A DNA stretch of 64,000 bases from Neostapfia colusana (lineage: Eukaryota; Streptophyta; Magnoliopsida; Poales; Poaceae): assembly GCA_030760725.1 (NCBI GenBank), contig JASWHV010000009.1:97080780-97144779 (forward strand), written 5' to 3'. Below the pieces are notes generated by a model. The model did not search any database and was not told the origin of the DNA. It saw only the letters and a list, made by a program, of their open reading frames with translations. Both the position numbers and the translations under genes were made by a program. Shown here in pieces: positions 32,119 through 45,400 of the stretch. Position 1 is the stretch's first letter. The number at the start of each line of letters is the position of its first letter.

Positions 32119-35100
32119 TGTTTAAAAGTCCCAAAACTTGTAAATGTAAAACTTGAGTTATGAATAAAGTTGGGTTTCAAATTCAAGGAAATGGGACTTG
32201 CAAAAACATTTTAAGACATGATGATACACATAGGTGTGCAACCAAATGAGCTTAAAAAATTCAATGGCAACATTTTAAGCCCAGACTGACTTAAACCCCC
32301 ATGTGAAAGTTGTCATGTGCAAGAACATATTTCAAAGTCCACTTTTGAATCCAAATGTTCACTTAAATTCAAAAGTGGCCATCTCAAATAGAGGATGCAA
32401 ACTGTGGTTGTAAACCTCCCATTTGCAGCCGCCAAATTAAAAGTTTGAATCCATATTTGAATTCTTCAGGTTCAAATTAGTGGGATGGCAAAATTTGAGC
32501 AAATTTGGAGATACATTGAATTGTATGTCAAAGAGGATTTGAATTTCATTGGAATTTGAATTCAAATCGAAACTGAGGTAAACCTTGTCAATTTCCCAAA
32601 TGGATTTGAAATTTGAGCTCCTCGTGACTGAAGTTTGCAATATGCCAAATTTGGGATATTTTGGGAGAGAGAATTGATGTGGGGCCCACTTGTCATTGAG
32701 GTGTTAAAAAACTTGCACCCGAAGGCTCCTTGTTTTGCACTCAAACATCCCGGGAGTCAGGCGGCCGACACAGGGGGGAAGCTGCTGCCACCTTCCAGCT
32801 GCTTGAGCAGCGCTGGAGAGCAGCTCGGCTGTTTCATCACCCCTCAACGTGTTCCTTTGGCCACAAACCGCAGTCTCAGTACACTGCCTCGCCCTAAAGC
32901 AAAAACAGACCCGAAACCTTGCCGCCATCTTCGGTCGATCATGAGTCGACTGATTCCAAGCGAACGGAGCCCACTTGAGTAGCAAAACGGTCCTGGTTGT
33001 TCATCCTCGACCTCCTCGACGCACAGCTGCTCGAGTCCGAGCTTTTCCCACCCTAGAACGGGCTCTTCGTGATGCGACCTAAAGCAACCGGAACCCGGGC
33101 TCCCGTGCACAGCTCGCACCGAAGCTTTCCACAGCCGAGCGAGCACACTCCAAGACGCGCTGGGTCGTCACGCTGCTCCTCCACAAATTTCAGCTCAAGC
33201 CGTGCACCATAGCCCGAGAATTTTGAGTTTGTCTCTCGGCCGGAGAAAACCTAACCGTGGGTAAGAATATTTGAAATTGACACTTAAAAATCAGTTAGGA
33301 TTTATCATTTTGTGCACACATGAGCTAGAGTGGTTAGGGAACATTTTTCCTTCGAAGACCTAGCTTAGAACGGGATAGTTGCAGCAAATTTTGAGGTTTC
33401 CGATCGGCGGCCGTGGCAGGAACCTTTGGGTGCATGGTGAAACCCTAGTAGCCACCAGTCCCGAGCTAGTTTGTGCACATGTCGATTTTCCTTAGGTGTC
33501 ACTGATGCTATAGAGCCAAAAACCCACATGTTTGGAGAGCTAGCGCGGGCGCTAGGCGTCGCCGGAGTGAAACCAAAGCCGCCGCACGTCGCATGGTGGG
33601 TTAGAGCCGTCGCCGGCCTCTGGTGGCCGGGAATCTGCCGGAAACACGAGGTCCGAAGAAGCATCGCCACGTCGGCGATGTAGAAGGCGCGCACGTGAAA
33701 GGGACCGAGGAAGAAGAAGGCTGGGCGGGGCCCGCCTGTCAGCGTAATAAAATGCGCTGTGGGATCCTCTGTGAAGCCTAGGTCGTTTGTGTCCACGCGG
33801 GAAAATCTGTAGCCTCGGTGTGGCTTGCACCTGAGTGGTTGGATTTAAATTCCGCAGGCCCAGCTACTGTACAGAGGATTTCCAATAGAAAGAAAATTCC
33901 AGAGTGTAGCCAAACTTTACAAATTCATAACTTGTGATAGGAAACTCCAAATTGGATGATTCAAATTGGGTTAGATTCGGCTTGGAAAGATATACCCAAA
34001 TTTTCCATCCAATTTGTATGGAAGTCAATAATAAATTCTGGAAAATTCTTTGAAACTTTTAAGTAAAAGAATTTTGGAGGGAGTTTAGTTCATCCAAAAA
34101 TCTCCAAATATTGCCATAATAACTATTAGGATATTATTGAACCCCTGCTAGATTTTCAGCACATTTGGAGTTGATTTGAGTATGAAAATTCAGAGTACAA
34201 CTTGCTGTGTTTAAAAAGTCCAGAAACTTTTTCAGAGAAAATACCAACTGTGAAAAATCAGTGCTGGGCAATTCCTAGCTCCAAAATTCCTAGGAAATTT
34301 CTCGCATGCTCCCTGATCTATGTTTGAAATTGTGGTTCACTTGAATTTGCTTGAAAGTGCAAATTGATTCAGAATTAATTCCTTTTTACCTAAATGCTTA
34401 GGGAATTGTTCTGGATGAACTACTCATTCAAAAGTTCTGAATTTTGGTCCAGAATGTTTTCTTGTGACAAGGAACTCAAAGGAAAATTCTCAGATAAATT
34501 TGAGCTTTGGTTCAGTACTTTTCTATATTCCTTTCTTAGGTGAAAATGCAACAATTAAGATGAACCCTTAGCACTTGATCCCCCTTTGCTAAATCTAGCT
34601 TCATCCACTAGGATCATCTCAAAGTCCAGCCTATAAACATAATTCTGTTTTTAACTTGTCATTAGGCCTTGATGGAAAAGATATTTACAATGTAATACAT
34701 ATGCATGTTCATATCGTGTAGTGATTAACGTGGAGAAGTGGGAAGGAAGCGAAGCGTGGATCAAAGAGCAAGAAGAGCAGTGATTAAGCTTCAAGTCATC
34801 AGCATCTAACTGCACAATTATCTGACTTTAGTCACCTGCAAAACAAAGGCAAGCCCTGATTTGCATTTAAGTTGTTTTATAAAGTTCTTACTTTGTTCAC
34901 TACTATGGTTTAGAGTTTGTATGTGCATTAGGTCAGGAATGATTTATACTCCAAACGAATGACCAAATGAACCCTGGAGTCAAGGGTAGAATAGTTTTCC
35001 CCGCTGTAGAATATTGGCATGCTAAATAGGTATGACATCCGGTAGAAGTCGAGTAGTTGGAATCTACTCGTGAGCTATAGTTCGGGATCACACGGTTATG

Positions 35101-36260
35101 GTTTAAGAAGCAAACTAAAGTTTATGTTTCCAAAGATGAAACTGGGCAGAGAGTATAGGCAGCGACAAGACGAGTTCTTGGTCGAGTAGCTTTGCCTGTG
35201 TCGGTTAAGGACTGTTCTCGTGTGCAGCCCCGCTGAGAAAGTATCGAGTTGTGTACCAGATGCTTACTGGTATATGGTAGACAGGAAACCGATGTACCAG
35301 GTTAACTGGATTGTAGAGGCATACCACATCGTCTCTTTAGACTTATGAGCCCGAGACAGCACGACCAGTTCTACAGTCGGGTGTCCTGCGAAAGGTTGCC
35401 ACATACGACGTAACGAAGGACGCCAGATTTGGGTCTTGAGAGGCGGGCGTATGTGTCAAGTAAGCCGAGCAGTGTTTGATTCGAATCACCGTCCCTCGCG
35501 GATATGAGTAACGCTTGCTCACTGTGTTGTGATGTAGTAATCAAAGTTGTGTGACAACAGTTTGCAAGTTTTATATGCTGTTATGATAATTTGAATTGCA
35601 TGAAAACCATGTATGAAGTAGAGATAGAGCAAATTAAAGTTATTTTCCACCTTGGGACAAGTAACATTGAAATAAAGCATTTCTTGTTTGATTGTGGAGT
35701 TCCAATGTTGCTCGGCGCAAGGTCACTACTATGATGGCTGAAATCTAAAAATTAAGGATGAACTTGTAGGCGAGTCTTTATGCAACTTACATATTTCTGT
35801 CTTAAGTTACCTTCATGAAGAGTTGCATGCCTTAGGAGAGACGGTTAAATCTTGCTGAGCCTTCGTGCTCACTCTTGCAGAGTTGTTGTTTTGCAGATAA
35901 TCCGCCGTATACTATGAAGGATTAAGCATGACAGCGTCGTTCTTGGCTGCATGGTCACAAGAAACCCTGCTCGCCGCCGAATCCATTTCCTATTGCTAGA
36001 AAGTGGTATCCTCTGGCTGGATATATCCTTTGCTGCTTAGCTAGGTTCTCGAGAGTGATCACAGTTGTAATTCCGCTGCAACTTTGATTTTATATTCCAC
36101 TGTTGTACATTAGAGTGTACATTACTATTTGTAAAACAAATCTCTTGTTTAATACACATTTTTTATGTCTTGGATTCATTTCTGTGTGTGCTAGTCGGTG
36201 TCGCCTAACACGGCACCACCCAATGCGATTCCTGAAGTGTCAGGGCGACCGGCCCCCACA
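32119..36260 (+). repeat. 5' LTR (about 4.1 kb)
   Basis: It starts TGTTTAAAAGTCCCAAAAC and ends GGCCCCCACA just before the PBS. It matches 42454-45973 along its length, except for a block of about 640 bp (about 35285-35930) that the 3' LTR lacks and other small indels. GC-rich frames at 32635-33830 fall in the leader-like part and are not judged coding. Confidence 0.9.
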
Positions 36261-36264
36261 GACG

Positions 36265-36277
36265 TGGTATCAGAGCC
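36265..36277 (+). promoter_or_regulatory. Primer binding site, tRNA-iMet type
   Basis: TGGTATCAGAGCC lies four bases inside the 5' LTR. This is the classic plant initiator-methionine tRNA primer site. Confidence 0.95.
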
Positions 36278-37928
36278 ACATTGGGAATAGCACACCCAAA
36301 AATGAACAAGTTTTCAAAAACTAGAGTTTACGAGTGAGGAATCGATTAATGCCCACATAAGGAGTATTATTAGCATAGCTAAGTAAGGTGGCAATGCTAA
36401 CTTATGTGTTACTATTTTTGCATTTCAATTCCGTAATGACGCGCCTACGTGGAGGTAAGACTGGTAAGGAACGCCACCGAAAACGATTCAATTTCGGTTA
36501 GCCCCCTCATGCGAGGAATGTAGCATGAGATGTTCCGTTTGGCAACGAACGGAAAGTGAAATTTTTTTCTAAGACTTCATGTTTTAGAGACATATGAACG
36601 GCATTAGCCTCCAGTGCGCAAACCCAGGGGCAAAAGGAGGAGACCCCATCGTGTGGATTGTAACACGAAGTTTGTGCTCTAGGACTCTTGATGTTATATG
36701 AGGCATACGAAAGCGCTGTTCCACCGGTGTGCTTAATTGCAAAGGTGTGGATCCCCCCTTCGGGTGGTGGATAACCCGATCATGTACCTTGAGACATGGA
36801 TTAAATCAAGGACGGCCCGTATGGCAATGATACGGGCGTATGTTTTTACTATGATATGGACCTGCCTGAAATGACAAAACCGTGTGTGCATCACTATTGG
36901 GTGTTCTTCTGCAGGTACTAACCATGTTTACGTATCTCGTGTAGAGTACGTTTGTGAGTGATCGAGTAGTGCCACTCTTAAAATGGCTGCCGGTTATACC
37001 GGTATAGGTTTTTCTTTGGTGAGGATACGTAGTACCGACATTGGATGAAAAATTGCATATATGATAAGGTAAGGATGTAGGACTGAATAAAAGACCCAGC
37101 CTTGAGTTGAAAGAATTTTTTTTTGAACTTAGGTGGAAACAAACTTTCAAATTTTAGCACTCATGCCCACATCGAAGTGAAGAAGCGTCAACCGGAACCG
37201 AGCTGCCAAAACAGAGCATCCTCTGTTTTTGGGCAGCAGTGTCGCTGGACTGTACCAGGGCAAAACTTTAGTTTAGTGTAACCAAATTAAGTGTTCTTGA
37301 CATGGATGGAAATATTAGGACGTGCTCTAAATATGTTGTTTACAAACCCAGGGAAGAATCAAACTGCAACCTAGTGAAATTCTTAGATTTCCAGAACTGG
37401 TCAGAACCAGGACAGGCCAAAAATGCTCTCTGTACTTTCCTGTAATATGGCCATAAGTTTTGACAGGGAATTTCTCTATGGTAATGCCATATACCGTTGG
37501 ACCTACAACTTTGTTGTTAAGTGTTTTTCCATATTCTGTCTGGAAATAAATTTTATTGTGGGGTCAAATCAGACACTTTTAAAGGAGGTGCTGCCAAAAT
37601 TTTCCCGGATTTCTGTTGATTTGAAAACTTCATATCTGTAAAAACAGAACAGCTATGAAGGACCACAAATAAGTATTGAAAAGATACTGAAGTTTACTAA
37701 AAGTTTGGTATTGAACTCAAGTCAAGAATCTGTAGTTAACTTGAGTAAATTTTGGAGTTTCTGTGAACTGGTCAGGGTAGTCAAGCTGATTAGTTTAGCG
37801 TACCTAAGATTTGTTTAAACTTGAATGTGGTTATGCTTTCATAAAGTTTGTGACATGTTCATGTTTTACTTATCTTTACTTACTGCTGGGATAGAATTTT
37901 GATTGACTCAAAATTTATTTCGTGCAGT
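36278..37928 (+). other. Untranslated leader of the Tekay-like element
   Basis: This is 1.65 kb between PBS and gag with no significant ORF. It is repeated, with small changes, at 45991-47409. Long leaders are common in this lineage. Confidence 0.8.
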
Positions 37929-38885
37929 ATGGTACGCGCACATTCTCAAATGGAGATTGGAGGTTCGAGTCGAGGTGGGAATGACTCAACTTCATCAAAA
38001 GAGCCATCGCCAACCGGATTGGCGGAAATTATGGCGAAGATGAATGAAACTCTCCAAACTCTAGTTCAGAAAGGGATAAATAGAGAACCTCAACATCACA
38101 TGCCAACCCAGAATACTTATTTGGATTTCTTGGCGACACAACTGCCAGTATTTTCCGAAGCGGCTGACCATTGTGAAACAAATCATTGGTTACGTGTCAT
38201 TGAGTCCAAGTTTGGGTTGATTCAATGTGACGACTTCCAGAAGACTCTATTTGCCCTTCAGCAGCTTCACAGTTTTGCTGGAGCCTGGTGGGTAGAATAC
38301 CTTGCTATCCAACCAAAAGAGCATCGTGTCACATGGAAGGAGTTTCAAGATGCATTTCGTGCTCGCTTCGTTCCTGCTGGCATAATGTAAACAAGTCTTG
38401 ATGAATTCTGGAATTTAAAACAAGGTGAAATGAGTGTTATTGAGTATGCGAAGGAATTTAATCGCTTAGCTCAATATGTACCTGATTATGTGAAATCACC
38501 AGCCATGAAGGGTTATCATTTTTACCGAGGGCTGAATTTTAGGCTGCGAGAGTTGGCTCAAGTTAGCCAAAAGAATTTTGATGAGTTTGTTAGCTGTGCT
38601 ATCACTCAGGAATATTATTTCAACTTCTTCCTTAAAGAAAAGAGGGAGAGGGGCTCATCACAGAATGAATGCCATCATATACCTCAGAAGTATCGGTTGG
38701 TAATTCGTTCACCTTCCGGTCGAGAGGTTCCACAAAAGAGCAGTCATTCTTGGAGTATGATTACTCATATACTCCACAGAGGTTTTATTTACCTCCACCG
38801 CAGCAACAACTTATTTCTCGTGCACCCCAGTACCAACAATGTGCACCAGAATATTATTCCCCTCAAGGTATTGAAGATGACCTAG
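37929..38885 (+). pseudogene. Tekay-like gag, broken
   Basis: The start ATG is at 37929. The capsid region is recognisable by YLDFLATQLPVFSEAADHCE, HWLRVIESKFGLIQC, LHSFAGAWWVEYL, TWKEFQDAFRARFVP and VIEYAKEFNRLAQYVP. A TAA at 38388-38390 interrupts it in frame, and the frame is lost again between about 38660 and 38885. The frame that continues (38669-39436) has a proline/glutamine-rich stretch. No CCHC knuckle is visible before the protease, whereas the relative at 20285-20578 has one. Confidence 0.88.
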
Positions 38886-39436
38886 GTGCTTCCTCAGCTG
38901 AACCGAGTGGTATCCCACTTCAAATTGACAATGAACACAACGTCAATGAAGCAACTCAACCGAGCAGTAACATGAGGTCTGCAGGTCCAGTTCTAAAGAA
39001 TGATCTTGGACAGCAAAGAAAAGCCATGTTCAAAGTGGGAATTGTTAACTATGTTTCAGCCGACGATCTGCCTGAGGGAGGACCAGTTCTCGCGGGCAGA
39101 TTCACAATAAATGACAAGCCGGTTGTTATTCTATTCGACTCTGGTGCAACACATAATTTCATTAGCAAGGCGACGGTAATCCAAGATCAGATTCCTACCA
39201 CTAGCACAAAGGGTTGTTACCTTATTCATTCGCCAGAGGGAGACATATCGGCAAATGAAATCGTTCCTAAAGCACCACTTTGTTTGGGTGGAAAATCTTA
39301 TCCTACCACCCTCAATATTCTCGAATATCAAGGAATCGATGCCATATTGGGAATGTCATGGTTAAATTTCCATAGGGCTGTTTTGGACATCGAGAACCGG
39401 GAGTGTTCATTTGTACTCTCCACTTCACGGGTGTAA
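38669..39436 (+). pseudogene. gag tail and aspartic protease
   Basis: A spacer rich in Pro, Gln and Tyr leads to the aspartic protease, with VVILFDSGATHNFISKA at the active site and DAILGMSWLNFHRAVLDI near the C-terminal end. This is the normal place between gag and RT. The frame ends at 39434-39436, and RT continues in another frame from about 39411. Confidence 0.88.
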
Positions 39437-40562
39437 CACTTTATTTCTCGACAAAACTGTTTCTGACATTTCGGAAGTATGTAATGCCGAAGCTTGCAAG
39501 TTAGAAGACATTCTAGTAGTCCTTGAATACCCGGATGTGTTTCCCAAAGATCTTCCAGGCTTACCACCTGAGTGCGAGGTGGAATTCAAAATAGAGTTGA
39601 TACCGGGAACCAAGCCAATATCTCGGAGACCATACAAAAGGGCTCTGAATGGATTAGCTTCATTGAAGGAGCAACTAAAATATCTGATGGACAAGGGGTT
39701 TATTCATCCAAGTTCATCACCATGGGGTTGCTCGGCTTTATTTGTAAAGAAGAAGGATGAGACGCTGAGGCTATGCGTCGATTATCATCCGTTAAATACT
39801 GTGACGATAAAGAACAAGTATCCACTATCAAGAATTGATATTCTCTTCGATCAACTAGTGGGTGCTAAAATTTTCTCCAAGGTAGATTTAAGGTCGGGAT
39901 ATCATCAAATCAAGATTCAAGCGGAGGATATTCCGAAAACAACATTCTCAACAAGATATGGACTCTATGAGTATCTTGTCATGTCATTTGGGTTGACCAA
40001 TGCTCCAGCTCACTTTATGTATCTTGTGAACTCGGTGTTCATGCCAGAGTTGGATCAGTTCGTCGTGGTATTCATCGATGATATCTTGGTCTATTCCAAA
40101 TCATAGGAGGAACATGCTAAACATTTGCATATTGTGCTCCAACGATTGAGAGATCACAAGCTCTATGCAAAGTTTAGTAAATGTGAATTTTGGGTCAACC
40201 AAGTGCTGTTTCTTGGACATATTATTTCAGCGGAAGGCATCGCTGTTGATCCAAGCAAGATTGAACAAGTGCTGAAATGGAAGTCTCCAACATCAGTCCA
40301 TGAAGTTCGTAGCTTCTTAGGTTTGGCGGGATATTATCGGAGTTTCATCCTGAGTTTCTCCAAAATCTCTAAACCTATGACGGAGCTACTGAAAAAGGGC
40401 ATCAAATATGATTGGAGCAAGCCATGTGAGAAAGCTTTTCAAGCGATGGTGAAACACCTCACAACAGCCCCTGTTTTAGCTCAGCCGGATACAACCAAGC
40501 CCTTTGATATTTATTGTGATGCGTCCGGCATTGGACTTGGTTGCGTACTCATGCAAGGATGA
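39411..40562 (+). pseudogene. Ty3/gypsy reverse transcriptase and RNase H start, broken
   Basis: RT motifs are YPDVFPKDLPGLPP, SSSPWGCSALFVKKKD, LCVDYHPLNTVTIKNKYPL, FSKVDLRSGYHQIKI, FGLTNAPAHFM and VVFIDDILVYSKS. After a TAG at 40104-40106 the same frame goes on with LYAKFSKCEFW, FLGHIISAEGI, VRSFLGLAGYYRSFI and the RNase H start IYCDASGIGLGCVLMQ. A TGA follows at 40560-40562. Confidence 0.92.
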
Positions 40563-41032
40563 CGCGTGGTCGCATATGGGTCACGGAAATTACGGAATTA
40601 TGAACAACATTATCCAACTCACGATCTTGAGCTTGCTGCCATGGTACTAGCTTTGAAGATGTGGATACACTACTTATTGGGAAATCTAGTTTATCTCTAC
40701 ATCGACCACAAAAGCTTGAAGTGCATATTCACTCAAAAAGAGTTGAATATGCGACAACGGCGATGGTTAGAGCGATCAATGACTATGAGATTGAGATTCA
40801 TTATCATCCGGGCAAGGCAAATGTGGTTGCCGATGCACTCAGCTGGAAATCTCACATTCACAATCTGACCATTACGCCAATAGAAGAGGAAGAACCAAGT
40901 CTCTATTTGGTTCCATATGGAGCTCTACATAATCTAGCTCTCATACCCATATTAAAAGAGGAGGCTATGAAAGCTCAAAAGCAAGACAAGGGCATGTCTC
41001 ATATTAAGAGGAGGTTGAAGAACGGGAAGTAA
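40563..41032 (+). pseudogene. RNase H end and linker, frameshifted
   Basis: YGSRKLRNYEQHYPTHDLEL and YIDHKSLKCIF continue RNase H in the RT frame. Near 40770 the reading passes to another frame with DYEIEIHYHPGKANVVADAL and a linker containing EEEEPSLYLVPYG. It closes with a stop at 41030-41032. Confidence 0.88.
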
Positions 41033-41097
41033 AATATTTCTGGTTAGATGAGGAAGGTACAATATGGTTCAAGGACCGGATAGTTGTACCCTGTGAT

Positions 41098-42388
41098 ATG
41101 AGACTATGGAAGAAACTTTTGGATGAGACTCACTTGTCCAAATTTTCTATTCATCCGGGCAACAACAAGATGTACCAAGAATTGAAAACTAAATTCTGGT
41201 GGACCCGGATGAAACGTGAGATTGCTAAATATGTATCAGAATGTGATACATGTCGGCGAGTTAAAGCCGACCACATGAAGAAAGCGGGAACATTGCAACC
41301 GCTAAGCATTCCGGCATGGAAGTGGGAGGATATTAGTATAGATTTCATTGTTGGATTACCTCTCATGGCTCATAAGCGTGATTCGATTTGGGTGATCGTT
41401 GATCGGTTGACCAAATCAGCACACTTCATCCCGGTACATACGGGATTCCATGCCAAGAAGTATGCAGAGCTGTATATTACAAGAATATTGTGTTTACATG
41501 GAGTTCCCCGGACGATCATCTCCGATCGAGGCGCGTTGTTCGTTACTCGTTTCTGGGAGCAGACATGCCTCACTGGGGACCAAATTGATTAGAAGCTCCG
41601 CATATCACCCTCAAACTGATGGGCAAATGGAGAGGGTGAACCAAGTTCTCGAATATATGCTTCGAGCATGTGCCATACACCACGGTAAAGGATGGGATGA
41701 TCATCTACCATTGGCAGAATTCACTTATAACAATGGTTATCAAGCGAGCATCAAGATGGCACCTTATGAAGCTCTCTACGACCGTAAGTGCTGAACACCC
41801 TTGAACTGGTGTGAATCTAGCGAGAGAGTTATTTACGGGATTGATCTCATAAATAAAGCTGAAGAGCGGGTAAGGCTTATTCAAGCAAATCATAAAGCCG
41901 CTAAGTCCAGACAAAAGAGCTATGCAGATAAGAGACGTCGTCCTTTGAACTTTCAAGTTGGAGACCACGTATATCTCCGCATATCTCCTATGAAAGGAAT
42001 TCACCGATTCAGAGTGAAAGGAAAATTAGCTCCACGTTTTATCGGTCACTTTACCATCATCGAAATATGTGGACCTGTGGCATACTCTCTAGAGTTACCA
42101 GCAGCCTTAGCTGGAGTTCATAACGTCTTCCGCGTATCTCGGTTGTGGAAGTGCATAAAAGTTCCAACAGGAATTCTCACGGAAAGAATAGCAGATTTGA
42201 AGCCGGACCTCACTTATGTTGAGCAGCAAACCCGGATAACTGATGAGAAGACTCGCGAAACAAGAAACCGGACGTTGTGGTTTTTCAAGGTACTATGGGA
42301 AAATCACACGTCCGATGAAGCTACATGGGAAAGCGAGAAGTATTTACAATTCAATCATTCGGAGCTATTAGAGGCTTATGTCCCATAG
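41098..42388 (+). pseudogene. Integrase with chromodomain-like C-terminus, broken
   Basis: Zinc-binding domain: HLSKFSIHPG and CDTCRRVK. Core: DFIVGLPL, IISDRGALF and TDGQMERVNQ, so the D-D-E positions are visible. A frame change occurs near 41560 and a TGA at 41792-41794. The last part, 41801-42388, has YLRISPMKGIHRFRVKGK, FRVSRLWK and RTLWFFKVLWENHTSDEATW, the chromodomain-like tail seen in the relative at 24600-24690. The coding region ends at 42388, about 50 bp before the polypurine tract. Confidence 0.92.
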
Positions 42389-42436
42389 CCGTCCTTCCCA
42401 CAGTGTTCTTAATTGGGGAATCCCGGGAAGAGATTC

Positions 42437-42453
42437 TTTTTAAGGGGGAGGAA
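42437..42453 (+). promoter_or_regulatory. Polypurine tract
   Basis: TTTTTAAGGGGGAGGAA lies directly before the 3' LTR, the plus-strand priming site. Confidence 0.88.
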
Positions 42454-45400
42454 TGTAAAAGTCCCAAAACTTGTAAATGCAAAACTTGAGTTATGAATAA
42501 AGTTGGGTTTCAAATTCAAGGAAATGGGACTTTCAAAGACTTTCTAAGACATGATGATACACATAGGTGTGCAACCAAATGAGCTTCAAAAATTCAATGG
42601 CAATGTTTTAAGCCCAGGTTGACTTAAACCCCCATGTGAAAGTTGTCATGTGCAAGAACATATATCAAAGTCCACTTTTAGATCCAAATGTTCACTTAAA
42701 TTCAAAAGTGGCCATCTCAAATAGAGGATGCAAACTGTGGTTGTAAACCTCCCATTTACAGCAGCCAAATTAAAAGTTTGAATCCATATTTGAATTCTTA
42801 AGGTTCAAATTAGTGGGATGGCAAAGTTTGAGCAAATTTGGAGATACGTTGAATTGTATGTCAAAGAGGATTTGAATTTCATTGGAATTTGAATTCAAAT
42901 TCGAAACTGAGGTAAACCTTATCAATTTCCCAAATGGATTTCAAATTTGAGCTCCTCATGACTGAAGTTTGCAATATGCCAAATTTGGGATATTTTGGGA
43001 GAGGAAATAGATGTGGGGCCCACTTGTCATTGAGGTGTTAAAAAACTTGCATCCAAAGGCTCCTCTGTTTTGCACTCAAACATCTCGGGAGTCAGTCGGC
43101 CGACACCGGGGGGAAGCTGCTGCCATCTCCCAGCTGCTTGAGCAGCGCTGGAGAGCAGCTCGGCTGTTTCATCACCCTCAATGTGTTCCTTTTGGCTACA
43201 AGCCGCAGTCTCGGTACACTGCCTCGCCCTAAACCAAAAACAGACCCAAAACCTTGCCGCTTCTTCGGTTGATCGTGAGTTGACTGATTCCAAGCGAATG
43301 GAGCCCACTTGAGTAGCAAAACAGTCCTGGTTGTTCATCCTCGACCTCCTCGACACACAGCTGCTCGAGTCTGAGCATTTCCCACCCTAGAATGGGCTCT
43401 TCGTGCGGCGACCTAAAGCAACCAGAACCCGGGCTCCCATGGACAGCTCGCACCAAAGCTTTTCACGGCCGAGCGAGCACACTCCGAGATGCGCTGGATC
43501 GTCACGCTGCTCCTCCTCAAATTTCAGCTCAAGCCGTGCACCATAGCTCGAGAATTTTGAGTTTGTCTCTCGGCCGGGGAAAAACTAACCGCAGGTAAGA
43601 ATCTTTTTAATTGACGCTTAAAATTCGGTTAGGGTTCATCATTTTGCGCACACATGAGCTAGAGTGGTTAGGGAACATTTTTCCTTCGAAGACCTAGCTT
43701 AGAACGGGATAGTTGCAGCAAATTTTGAGGTTTCCGATCGGCGGCCATGTCGGGAACCTTCGAGCGCACGGTGAAACCCTAGTAGCCGCCATTCCTGAGC
43801 AAATTTGTGCACACGTCGATTTTCTTTAGGTGCCACTGATGCTGTAGAGCCAAAAACCCGCTTGTTTGGAGAGCTAGCGAGGGCGCTATGTGTCGCCGGA
43901 GTGAAACCAGAGCCGCCACACGTCGCACAGTGGGTTAGAGCCATCGCTGTCCTCCAGTGAGTGTGGGGATGAGTTCCTCACGTCGAGTTTGGGGCTAGCG
44001 GCGAGTTTCAGGCTGGGGATCCGCCGGAAACGCGAGATCCGAAGAAGCGCCGCGCGCGTGAAAAGGACCGAGGAAGAAGAAGGCTGGGCCGAGCCCGCCT
44101 GTCAGCGTGATAAAATGCGCCGTGGGATCCTCTTTGAAGACGAGATCGTTTGTGTCCACGCGGGAAAAATCTGTAGCCTCAGTGTGGCTCGCACCTGAGT
44201 GGTCGGATTTAAATTCCGCGGGCCCAGCTACTATACAGAGGATTTCCAATAGAAAGAAAATTCCAGAGTGTATCCAAACTTCACAAATTCATAACTTGTG
44301 CTAGGAAACTCCAAATTGGATGATTCAAATTGGTTAGAATCATCTTGGAAAGATCTATCCAAATTTGCAATCCAATTTGTATGGAAGTCAATAATAAATT
44401 CTGGAAAATTCTTTGAAGCTTTTCAGTAAAAGATTCTTGGAGGGAGTTTGGTTCATTCAAAAATCCCCAAATCTTGCCAGAATATATCTTAGGATATTAT
44501 TGAACTCCTTCTACATTTTCAGCTCATTTGGAGTTGATTTGTGTAAGAAAATTCAGAGTACCACTTTCTGTGTTTAAAAAGTCCAGAAACTTTTTCAGAG
44601 AAAATCCCTACTTGGAAAAACCAGTGCTGGGCAATTCCTAGCTCTAAAATTCCTAGGAAAGTTCATGCATGCTCCCTGAGATATGTTTGAAATTGTGGCT
44701 CACATGAATTTGCATGAAAGTGCAAATTTATTCAGAATTAATTCCTTTTTCCTAAATGCTTAGGGAATTGTTCTGGATGAAGTACTGATTGAAAAGTTCT
44801 TAATTTTGGTATAAAATGTTTTCTTGTGACAAGGAATTCAAAGGAAAATTCTCAGATAAATTTGAGCTTTGGATCAGTACTTTTCTATATTCCTTTCTTA
44901 GGTGAAAATGCAACAATTAAGAAGAACCCTTAGCACTTGATCCCCCTTTGCTAAATCTAGCTTCATCCACTAGGATCATCTCAAAGTCCAGCCTATAAAC
45001 ATAATTATAATTTTAACTTGTCATTAGGCCTCGATGGAAAAAATATTTACAATGTAATACATATGCATGTTCATATCGTGTAGTGATAAACGTGGATAAG
45101 TGAGAAGGAAGCGAAACGTGGATCAAAGAGCAAGAAGAGCAGTGATTAAACTTCAAGTCATCAGCAACTAACTGCATAATTATCTGACTTTAGTCACCTG
45201 CAAAACAAAGGCAAGCTCCGATTTGCATTTAAGTTGTTTTATAAAGTTCTTACTTTGTTTACTACTATGGTTTGGAGTTTGTATGTGCATTAGGTCAGGA
45301 ATGATTTATACTCCAAATGCATGACCAAATGAACCCTGGAGTCAAGGGTAGAATAGTTTTTCCCTGCTGTAGAATATTGCCAAGCTAAATAGGTTATGAC

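Noticed and set aside
36265..36277. tRNA-Met gene fragment
   Set aside because: It is the 13-base primer binding site of an LTR element; no tRNA cloverleaf follows.
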